From Treponema sp. UBA1798 (GTDB taxonomy: Bacteria; Spirochaetota; Spirochaetia; Treponematales; Treponemataceae): a stretch of 7,076 nt of DNA. The first letter of the stretch is position 1; each line of letters begins with the position of its first letter. The position numbers and the translations under genes were made by a program. Positions 1-5,346 of this stretch are shown piece after piece. The notes beneath the pieces were generated by a model. That model made no database searches, was not told where the DNA came from, and worked only from the letters and a program-made list of their open reading frames with translations. The stretch spans positions 1-7,076 of the forward strand of contig DCFS01000115.1 of NCBI GenBank assembly GCA_002319875.1, in the 5' to 3' direction.

Positions 1-6
1 CTTGTT

Positions 7-631
7 TTACTTTGAAACTACTCTGGTTTCACCCGGATCCTGGGTATTACCCTGAAAGTTATTATCCGCAGACTGATCATAATCACTGAAAAAAAATCTT
101 GAAACAGTCTCATATACGGAAAGCGTCTTTCCGTCAAAGCAGCACATGGTTACTTTTCTGGTATACAGAGGACCCGGATTCCGGTTTAGAAAAACGGTAA
201 TAGTCTTTATTGCAGTTTCCGCAGCCATATTCACCGGGTAGCCATAGACACCGGTGCCTTATTGAGGGGAATGCCAGTGTTGCACATTTGTACTGTTCTG
301 CAAGGGTAAGACAGCTTATATAACAGCTCTCAAGCAGTTCTGCCTCATTATTGTGTCCGCCATGCCATACCGGACCCGGCGTATGGATAACATATTTTGC
401 CGGAAGCCGGAATCCTGCAGTGATTTTTGCTTTGCCTGTTTCGCATCCGTGAAGCAGCCTGCAGGCCTGTAACAGTTCCGGTCCTGCCGCGCAGTGGATC
501 GCACCATCTACACCTCCACCGCCAAGTAATGAAGTGTTTGCAGCGTTTGTGATGGCATCAACGTGAAGTGTCGTTATATCTTCCTGTATAATTGAAAAAA
601 CAGTACCATTCGGGAATGTTTTTTTCAGCAT
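7..631 (-). pseudogene. Macrodomain (ADP-ribosyl hydrolase, MacroD/YmdB type), frameshifted
   Basis: Macrodomain proteins of this class bind ADP-ribose and remove it from proteins or deacetylate O-acetyl-ADP-ribose in the cytoplasm. The first segment (631 down to about 258) carries the canonical core: NAAN at residues 29-32, GGGGVDGAIH at 37-46 with the expected catalytic Asn/Asp region, and HTPGPVWHGG at 83-92. After TLAFPSI (residue 124) the frame runs into unrelated residues and stops at 134. The expected continuation, TGVYGYPVNMAAETAIK, lies in another frame and runs to a TAA at 7-9. Removing one base of the CC at 257-258 (plus strand) restores ISTGVYGYP and one 207-residue protein, slightly longer than YmdB (about 177), with a polar C-terminal tail. 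The break is a real mutation or a sequencing error; programmed shifting is less likely. No Shine-Dalgarno precedes ATG 631. It is divergent from xpt. Confidence 0.85.
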
Positions 632-647
632 ATGATACAGTATATCA
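631..647 (-). promoter_or_regulatory. Extended -10 promoter of the macrodomain gene, predicted leaderless
   Basis: Reading the minus strand, TGATATACT (647 to 639) fits an extended -10 element (TGn followed by TATACT). Only seven bases separate it from the ATG at 631, so transcription would begin at or next to the start codon. No convincing -35 is seen; 667-662 reads TTCCTT. The same DNA holds a small inverted repeat, ATGATA at 632-637 and TATCAT at 643-648, which could be an operator or chance. Confidence 0.5.
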
Positions 648-748
648 TTTGATTCTACAGAAAGGAAGCTGCCATCTGATATTTTAGTTATGACCGGCTT
701 TTAAAAGAACTATCTTGATTTAAGGCCACCTTTTTCATATTATAGGTT
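632..748. other. Divergent intergenic region between macrodomain gene and xpt
   Basis: These 117 bases hold the back-to-back promoters of two divergent genes. Apart from the two promoter boxes, the only structure seen is the 10-bp palindrome CTTTTAAAAG at 698-707, just upstream of the xpt -35. No purine riboswitch and no Shine-Dalgarno for either gene is visible. Confidence 0.6.
715..743 (+). promoter_or_regulatory. Sigma-70-like promoter of xpt, predicted leaderless
   Basis: TTGATT at 715-720 and TATTAT at 738-743 are separated by exactly 17 bases, a near-ideal housekeeping promoter. Only five bases lie between the -10 and the ATG at 749, so the predicted transcription start falls on or beside the start codon. 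This agrees with the lack of any usable Shine-Dalgarno site; the nearest purines, TAGG at 743-746, are too close to the ATG. Confidence 0.65.
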
Positions 749-1324
749 ATGGACTTACTGAAAGAACGTATTCGGAAGAACGGCCAGGTACTTGCCGGTG
801 ATATACTTAAGGTTGGCAGTTTTCTGAATCATCAGATAGATATAGATCTGCTGGATAAAATAGGTGAAGAATTTGCCAGACTGTATAAGGACGTCCCTGT
901 AACGAAGATTCTTACTATAGAAGCCTCCGGTATTGCTATCGCGTGCTCTGTTGCGCATATTCTTCGTGTTCCCGTTGTTTTTGCAAAGAAAAATAAATCA
1001 GGAAACGTCAGTGACGACTGTTATGTGACTTCTGTTTATTCGTTTACCAATGCCAAGAATTATAACGTTATAGTCTCAAAACAGTATCTTTTACCGCAGG
1101 ACAAGCTGCTTCTTGTTGATGATTTTCTTGCCAACGGCAGTGCTTTATCCGGACTTGTCGATATTGCAAAGCAGTCCGGCGCGCAGGTACAGGGTGCCTG
1201 CATTGTCATAGAAAAAGGCTTTCAGGAAGGTGGCAGCCTTCTGAGAAATAAAGGACTCCGGATCGAATCGCTGGCAATTATAGATTCCATGTCTGTGGAA
1301 AATGGAATCAAATTCAGGGAATAA
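749..1324 (+). CDS. xpt: Xanthine phosphoribosyltransferase
   Basis: Xpt is a cytoplasmic type I phosphoribosyltransferase that converts xanthine plus PRPP to XMP and pyrophosphate in purine salvage. The 191-residue product matches the family length (B. subtilis Xpt is 194) and aligns from its first residue, which supports ATG 749. Visible landmarks are SFLNHQID at 24-31, TIEASGIA at 56-63, VPVVFAKK at 74-81, the PRPP loop LLLVDDFLANGSA at 120-132 with the acidic pair Asp124/Asp125, and IEKGFQ at 154-159, close to the Xpt-typical IEKSFQ. The last motif and the N-terminal block favour Xpt over adenine phosphoribosyltransferase. The gene lacks a Shine-Dalgarno site but has a well-placed promoter. 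No guanine/xanthine riboswitch precedes it, unlike in many Firmicutes. It is divergent from the macrodomain gene and lies upstream of a hydantoinase on the same strand. Confidence 0.93.
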   Translation: MDLLKERIRKNGQVLAGDILKVGSFLNHQIDIDLLDKIGEEFARLYKDVPVTKILTIEASGIAIACSVAHILRVPVVFAKKNKSGNVSDDCYVTSVYSFTNAKNYNVIVSKQYLLPQDKLLLVDDFLANGSALSGLVDIAKQSGAQVQGACIVIEKGFQEGGSLLRNKGLRIESLAIIDSMSVENGIKFRE

Positions 1325-1328
1325 CCGA

Positions 1329-1348
1329 CCCTGCCGCAGGCAGCAGGG
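1329..1348 (+). terminator. Possible hairpin at the 3' end of xpt
   Basis: CCCTGC at 1329-1334 pairs with GCAGGG at 1343-1348 around an 8-base loop, four bases after the xpt stop. An alternative fold, CTGCC/GGCAG (1331-1335/1339-1343) with a 3-base loop, uses the same DNA. No T-run follows, so it may stabilise the 3' end or weakly terminate rather than act as a standard intrinsic terminator. Confidence 0.35.
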
Positions 1349-1365
1349 CATAGGGTTCTCTAAAA

Positions 1366-1481
1366 GGATCGCAGCCGGGATTTAATATCCTTCATACTCC
1401 CCGGGGTCGGGGTATTCAGATCCTCCGCTCGAATAAGAGGAGGTACGCTGATTACTCCATCGGAATTGGTATGTCCGGAGG
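1366..1481 (+). promoter_or_regulatory. Structured leader upstream of the hydantoinase gene
   Basis: Several helices can be drawn. GGATC (1366-1370) pairs with GATCC (1419-1423) and encloses two small hairpins: GGAT/ATCC (1378-1381/1387-1390) and an ATAC...CCC/GGG.GTAT stem (1394-1401/1409-1415). Together these would form a three-way junction. Downstream, pyrimidine and purine blocks alternate: CCTCC (1422-1426), GAGGAGG (1437-1443), CTCC (1455-1458) and GGAGG (1477-1481, the Shine-Dalgarno site). Neighbouring blocks can pair in mutually exclusive ways, and pairing of the third with the fourth would hide the ribosome site. I do not recognise a known riboswitch class. The helices are short, so this is a hypothesis from sequence only. 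Confidence 0.3.
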
Positions 1482-1482
1482 T
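1477..1482 (+). promoter_or_regulatory. Ribosome binding site that decides the hydantoinase start
   Basis: GGAGGT lies four bases before ATG 1487. It favours that ATG over the in-frame TTG at 1466, because the purine block would sit inside the gene if the TTG were used. The protein also begins with a typical amidohydrolase N-terminus (FDLGILNGTVY) directly after ATG 1487. Confidence 0.75.
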
Positions 1483-1486
1483 GTGT

Positions 1487-2788
1487 ATGTTTGATCTTGG
1501 TATTCTGAATGGTACTGTTTACGCAAACGGTGTCTGGCTGCATACGAACGTGTGTGCTGCCGGTGGGAAAATAATTTCGCTGTCCGGTGAAAAGGCTGAC
1601 TGCAGGAGAATTGTCGATGCCGGAGGGAAACTCGTTTTACCCGGTTTTATTGATCCTCATGTCCATTTCCATTTAACCGTAGGATCCAATACCTCGAGTG
1701 ATGATTTCCACAGCGGTTCTATTGCCGGTGCTCTCGGAGGTGTTACTACCTACATCGATTTTCTTGATGTAATTAAAAAAGCATCCGACATCGGGACGGA
1801 ATTTAAAAAAAGAAAAGCTCTTGCAGATACAGGTATTACTGATTATTCTTTCCACACAACCATCGCAAATCCTTCCGACAGTGCGGAAGATGTAATAGAA
1901 TCCGGACTTGAATATGGGATAAATTCGGTGAAGTTGTTTACGACATATTCGGATACTGACCGGCGTACGTATGAAAGGTATATTTATGAACTGTTGAAAT
2001 GTTCCAGGAAATATAATACGCGTATCGTATGCCACAGTGAAAACGACGATCTGCTCCTGAAAGATAAAAAGATCCGGCTTGCGGATCATGAATATTCGCG
2101 CCCTTCGGTAAGCGAACGCGTGGAAGTAATGACACTGGCAGAACTGGCGCGTGATGCCGATGGTCTTCTGTATATCGTGCATGTAAGCGCCGGACGTACG
2201 ATAGACCGTCTGAAGGAAGTGTTTTCAGAAGAACTTGCTTCAAAACAGATTATTCTTGAAAGCTGTCCGCATTATTTTCTGTTCAGCAGCAGCGTATACA
2301 GCCAGTCTGACGGCTGGAAATATACGATGACACCTCCGCTCAGGCCGGAGATCGACAGGGAACGGTTGAATGCAAATATTGACTTCGTTACGACAATAGG
2401 CACGGATCATTGCCCGTTTAAACCGGAATTGAAAAAACACGAGTATACTTCTGATATTCCGATGGGAATCGGCGGCATAACATATTCATTTCTGAATATG
2501 TATGGTCTTTTCGGCCGGGACATCACTGCAAAATTTACCTCAGGACCGGCAAAAGCATACGGTTTGTGGCCGCGTAAGGGAAATCTCCTGCCGGGTGCCG
2601 ATGCCGATATTGTTGTCTTTAATGAAAAAGAACAAACCGTTGCTGAAGATCCTCAGGGTGTATATGAGGAAAAACAGTTTACGGGAAAAATACAGTCTGT
2701 ATTTTTACGGGGAAGATGCCTTGTGCAGAACGGAAAACTGACGGAAGAAGCAGAAACTTCAAGGGGATCCTATATTTCGAGGTCATAA
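1487..2788 (+). CDS. Hydantoinase/dihydropyrimidinase-family cyclic amidohydrolase
   Basis: This is a binuclear-metal amidohydrolase expected to open a cyclic amide ring (dihydropyrimidine, hydantoin or a related ureide) in the cytoplasm. From ATG 1487 the product is 433 residues, a little shorter than typical dihydropyrimidinases (about 460-480). All key residues are visible: metal ligands His58 and His60 in GFIDPHVH, the probable carboxylated Lys149 in SVKLF, substrate-side Tyr154, His183 in VCHSEND, His232 in IVHVSAG, and catalytic Asp307 in GTDHCPF. SDDFHSGSIAGALGGVTT at 71-88 matches the hydantoinase subgroup, and TPPLR at 282-286 is also typical. The C-terminal beta segment (GADADIVVF, 370-378) is complete, so an intact enzyme is expected. 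Substrate is not determined; allantoinase or dihydroorotase-like activity is possible but less likely. Some bacteria carry such genes in purine-catabolism clusters, which makes the neighbouring xpt suggestive only. Confidence 0.85.
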   Translation: MFDLGILNGTVYANGVWLHTNVCAAGGKIISLSGEKADCRRIVDAGGKLVLPGFIDPHVHFHLTVGSNTSSDDFHSGSIAGALGGVTTYIDFLDVIKKASDIGTEFKKRKALADTGITDYSFHTTIANPSDSAEDVIESGLEYGINSVKLFTTYSDTDRRTYERYIYELLKCSRKYNTRIVCHSENDDLLLKDKKIRLADHEYSRPSVSERVEVMTLAELARDADGLLYIVHVSAGRTIDRLKEVFSEELASKQIILESCPHYFLFSSSVYSQSDGWKYTMTPPLRPEIDRERLNANIDFVTTIGTDHCPFKPELKKHEYTSDIPMGIGGITYSFLNMYGLFGRDITAKFTSGPAKAYGLWPRKGNLLPGADADIVVFNEKEQTVAEDPQGVYEEKQFTGKIQSVFLRGRCLVQNGKLTEEAETSRGSYISRS

Positions 2789-2791
2789 AGG

Positions 2792-2860
2792 TACTATGAT
2801 CAGGAATACGCCGGTTTCATATCATGATCAGCGTATTCCTGAAATTATGCTTTCATAGTA
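2792..2860. terminator. Two-part inverted repeat between convergent genes
   Basis: A perfect 12-bp inverted repeat, TCAGGAATACGC (2800-2811) and GCGTATTCCTGA (2831-2842), surrounds a 19-base loop. It is immediately enclosed by a second perfect 8-bp repeat, TACTATGA (2792-2799) and TCATAGTA (2853-2860), offset only by a 10-base bulge on the right. The right outer arm overlaps the last codons and stop of the acetolactate synthase gene. Its place between two convergent genes suggests a bidirectional transcript end or a barrier to antisense reading. Neither side has a T-run, so it is not a textbook intrinsic terminator. Confidence 0.6.
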
Positions 2861-4506
2861 AGAATTTTTTCATACCGTTCCTGAAGCTTTTCTGTAAGTC
2901 TGACATTTTCGTTGTAGTCTACAGGGCATTCTATTATTGAAGGAACCGTTTGTGAGAAAGCATCCTGCAGTGTCGGGACAAGATCTTCTGCTTTTTCTAT
3001 GCGATAGCCCTTTGCGTGCATACTCTCTGCAAATTTGACAAAGTCAGGGTTTGAAAAGTCAACGAAGAAGGATTTTCCGTACTGATCATGTTCTTTCCAT
3101 TTTATCAGTCCGTAGCTGCTGTCGGTAAAGATCAGTGTAACAAACGGTGTTCCTGTCCTGACAGCAGTTTCGATTTCCTGGCAGTTCATCATAAATCCTC
3201 CGTCGCCCGTAATCGCGAGGATTTTCTTTTCCGGATACAGCAGTTTTGCAGCGATACCTCCCGGTACTGCTATTCCCATCGTTGCAAAACCGTTTGAAAT
3301 GATACACGTATTCGGTTTGTAGCACTGATAATGCCGTGCGATCCACATTTTATGGGCTCCAACGTCGGAAATAAGGATATCTTCTCTGCCCATAAATTTA
3401 CGAACATCACTCAGTATACGCTGCGGTTTCATCGGGAAAGAATTATCATCCGCATAACTTTCATTTTCTCTGATCATTTCTTCCCGTATTTTCAGAGCAT
3501 ACCGCGGTTCTAAAGACCGGGTGCTTCTCAACTGTATCTGTTCGAGAGACCATGAGATATCACCGATAATTTCGACTTCCGGCTGGTACATTTTATTTAC
3601 ATGCGTCGGTCTTGCATCTATATGGAGTATACGGTGTTTTCCCTCCGGATTCCACCTGTTTGGTGCATATTCGACAAGGTCGTAACCTATAGCTATAACA
3701 ATATCTGCGTTCTCAATAACAGCATTCTGGTAGTCCATCTGAGGTATGCCGATTGTTCCCAGTGCATACGGATTATCGCATGGAATAATCCCTTTAGACA
3801 TCATTGTATTGATAACCGGTATTTTCAGTTTTTCTGCAAAACGGGTAAGGGCTTTCTCTGCGTTATTTCTTACTGCAGCATGTCCTGCAAGAATGACGGG
3901 ACTTTTTGCCTGCATTATGATATCCGCAGCTTCTTCAATTTTATCAATTGAGGCATATTCTTTGTTTGCCCGGTGATGTTTTAACGGTGTCTGTGCCAGT
4001 TCTGATTCAACCGGCATTTTCGCGATATTACACGGAAGATCTATAAGGCCCGCTCCTGGTTTTTCGCTTTCCGCATATTTGAATACGATGCGGACAATTT
4101 CATTTACCGTATCGGGGCGTACAACCTGCTTGCTCCGTTTTGTGATAGGTTCAAACATTTCTACGAGATCCAGAAACTGGTGAGAAGTCAGATGCATCCG
4201 CTCAGTACCAACCTGCCCTGTTATAGCTATAAGCGGAGCTCCGTCGGAATTTGCATCTGCAACACCGGTGACGAGATTCGTTGCGCCCGGACCGAGTGTT
4301 GAAAGACAGACACCTGCTTTTCCCGTAAGTCTGCCGTAAACGTCAGCCATAAAAGCTGCACCCTGCTCATGCCTTACTGTAATGAATTTTATTGAGGAAT
4401 TTGCCAGTGCATTCAACAGTTCCAGATTTTCTTCGCCCGGTATACCGAATATATACTGGACACCTTCGTTTTCAAGACATCGTACAAGGACTTCTGCTGT
4501 GTTCAT
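2845..4506 (-). CDS. alsS: Acetolactate synthase, catabolic (AlsS/BudB) type
   Basis: This thiamine-diphosphate enzyme condenses two pyruvates to 2-acetolactate and CO2 in the cytoplasm. The 553-residue product has the three expected domains: the N-terminal pyrimidine-binding domain (about 1-165) with catalytic Glu47 in RHEQGAAF, a central domain (about 190-325), and the C-terminal pyrophosphate domain (about 365-530) with the metal/ThDP motif GDGGFMMN at 434-441 and Asp462. GYDLVEYAPNRWN at 274-286 resembles catabolic AlsS/BudB enzymes, and the FAD-type RFDDR motif of biosynthetic IlvB is absent. SHQFLD at 108-113 also resembles the AlsS HQSMD motif. GGAG lies seven bases before ATG 4506, supporting the start. 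No ilvN/ilvH or alsD gene lies nearby, so whether it feeds acetoin, diacetyl or valine formation is open. Another ThDP decarboxylase specificity is the main alternative. Confidence 0.82.
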   Translation of the reverse strand: MNTAEVLVRCLENEGVQYIFGIPGEENLELLNALANSSIKFITVRHEQGAAFMADVYGRLTGKAGVCLSTLGPGATNLVTGVADANSDGAPLIAITGQVGTERMHLTSHQFLDLVEMFEPITKRSKQVVRPDTVNEIVRIVFKYAESEKPGAGLIDLPCNIAKMPVESELAQTPLKHHRANKEYASIDKIEEAADIIMQAKSPVILAGHAAVRNNAEKALTRFAEKLKIPVINTMMSKGIIPCDNPYALGTIGIPQMDYQNAVIENADIVIAIGYDLVEYAPNRWNPEGKHRILHIDARPTHVNKMYQPEVEIIGDISWSLEQIQLRSTRSLEPRYALKIREEMIRENESYADDNSFPMKPQRILSDVRKFMGREDILISDVGAHKMWIARHYQCYKPNTCIISNGFATMGIAVPGGIAAKLLYPEKKILAITGDGGFMMNCQEIETAVRTGTPFVTLIFTDSSYGLIKWKEHDQYGKSFFVDFSNPDFVKFAESMHAKGYRIEKAEDLVPTLQDAFSQTVPSIIECPVDYNENVRLTEKLQERYEKILTMKA

Positions 4507-4523
4507 AAAACTGCTCCGTGTCC

Positions 4524-4572
4524 CTAAGGATACACTGATTAAAGAATCAGGATTTAATCAGTGTATCCTTAG
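4524..4572. repeat. Perfect 20-bp inverted repeat between alsS and the HAD gene
   Basis: The left arm (4524-4543, beginning CTAAGGATACAC) and right arm (4553-4572, ending GTGTATCCTTAG) are exact reverse complements of 20 bases around the 9-base loop GAATCAGGA. TTTAAT occurs at the inner end of each arm, reading outward on either strand, and GATACA lies 18 bases behind it. The palindrome may therefore contain a weak symmetrical pair of promoters with an operator. For alsS this would give a leader of about 25 bases including its Shine-Dalgarno site. Alternatively it is an RNA hairpin in the alsS leader. AATCAG is also repeated (4545-4550 and 4556-4561), allowing a competing smaller hairpin with CTGATT (4535-4540). 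No T-run follows on either strand. Confidence 0.75.
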
Positions 4573-4622
4573 CATATACCATTTTATTATGTATGAAAAT
4601 AACAGATATAAACGAAAATATC

Positions 4623-4637
4623 TGCTATACTTTTTTT
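4623..4637 (+). promoter_or_regulatory. Extended -10 promoter of the HAD gene, predicted leaderless
   Basis: TGCTATACT at 4623-4631 is a good extended -10 element (TGn plus TATACT). A T-run of six more bases joins it to ATG 4638, so the transcript should start at or beside the ATG. No Shine-Dalgarno site and no clear -35 are present. The layout mirrors the macrodomain promoter at 647-639. Confidence 0.6.
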
Positions 4638-5291
4638 ATGCAAATTTTTTTTGTCTTTTTTGATCTTGACGGAACCCTTACCGATCCGGGAATGGGTATC
4701 ACCGGCGGTGTTATGCATGCACTCTCAAAATTTGGTATTGAAGAAAAGGATCGAACGAAGCTGTTTTCCTTTATCGGACCGCCGCTGCTTGAATCCTTTC
4801 ATGAAAAATACGGATTCAGTAAAGAACAGAGCCTGCTGGCTCTCGGATATTACCGGGAATATTACGAAAAACAGGGGATTTTTGAAAATAAGGTTTATCC
4901 CGGTATACCTGAAATGCTTGCTGCTTTGCAGCAGTCAGGAAGAAAACTAATACTTGCTACGTCAAAACCTGAAATGTATGCCCGGAAGATTCTTAAATAC
5001 TTTAATATGCTGCAGTATTTTGAGTTTGTAGCGGGAAGTCTTCCCGATGAACAGCGCAGCAGGAAGGCAGAAGTCATAGCATATGCGCTTGATGAATGCC
5101 GCATAGAGGACAGACGGACGGTCCTTATGGTTGGCGACCGCAGCTATGATATAGCGGGTGCAAAAGAAAACGGTATAAAATCTGCCGGCGTCCTGTACGG
5201 ATACGGCGGCAGACAGGAAATGGAAGCTGCCGGGGCCGATTATATTACGGAAACCGTAGCCCTGACGCAGAAACTGATTCTTGGAATCTGA
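4638..5291 (+). CDS. HAD-superfamily phosphatase, phosphoglycolate phosphatase/5'-nucleotidase-like
   Basis: The product is a cytoplasmic haloacid dehalogenase-type phosphatase with a helical cap, acting on a small phosphorylated metabolite that the sequence does not identify. From ATG 4638 it is 217 residues, normal for the Gph/PpaX-like group. The four HAD motifs are present: DLDGTLTD at 9-16 with nucleophile Asp9 and acid/base Asp11, ATSKPE at 107-112 (motif II), Lys143 (motif III), and VGDRSYD at 165-171 with metal-binding Asp167 and Asp171 (motif IV). The cap region (about 20-90) has FIGPPL, typical of this subgroup. An in-frame ATG at 4593 would add 15 residues without family likeness and would place the promoter inside the gene, so 4638 is preferred. 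Phosphoglycolate phosphatase, nucleotidase and pyrophosphatase are all possible activities. The gene is convergent with the TIGR02757 gene. Confidence 0.85.
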   Translation: MQIFFVFFDLDGTLTDPGMGITGGVMHALSKFGIEEKDRTKLFSFIGPPLLESFHEKYGFSKEQSLLALGYYREYYEKQGIFENKVYPGIPEMLAALQQSGRKLILATSKPEMYARKILKYFNMLQYFEFVAGSLPDEQRSRKAEVIAYALDECRIEDRRTVLMVGDRSYDIAGAKENGIKSAGVLYGYGGRQEMEAAGADYITETVALTQKLILGI

Positions 5292-5346
5292 ATACTGCCA
5301 TGGAAAACATGCCGGTCAGGGAATGGCTTGATTGAGATATCTGAAA
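5292..5346. other. Short gap between convergent genes
   Basis: These 55 bases separate the HAD stop from the TIGR02757 stop. Only a weak GCCAT/ATGGC repeat (5297-5301/5323-5327) is visible. I see no convincing terminator for either gene and no gene. Confidence 0.5.

Noticed and set aside
632..748. Purine riboswitch upstream of xpt
   Set aside because: The conserved junction and paired loops are absent, and the promoter lies too close to the ATG to leave room for an aptamer.
1329..1348. Strong intrinsic terminator for xpt
   Set aside because: The hairpin is real on paper but is followed by CATAGGG rather than a T-run, so it is only listed with low confidence.
1349..1423. Guanidine/ykkC-like or purine riboswitch before the hydantoinase
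   Set aside because: AGGGTTC at 1353-1359 and a three-way junction gave a first impression, but the other conserved ykkC blocks and the purine-aptamer junction are missing.
1466..1486. TTG 1466 as start of the hydantoinase
   Set aside because: It would put the GGAGG ribosome site inside the gene and add residues without family likeness.
1673..2182. Long open frame on the minus strand inside the hydantoinase gene
   Set aside because: It lies wholly opposite a conserved enzyme, has no family motif and no ribosome site: a shadow.
4593..4637. ATG 4593 as start of the HAD phosphatase
   Set aside because: The extra 15 residues do not resemble the family, and the extended -10 would lie within the coding region.
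5300..5335. 11-codon open frame after the HAD gene
   Set aside because: Too short, no ribosome site, no family match.
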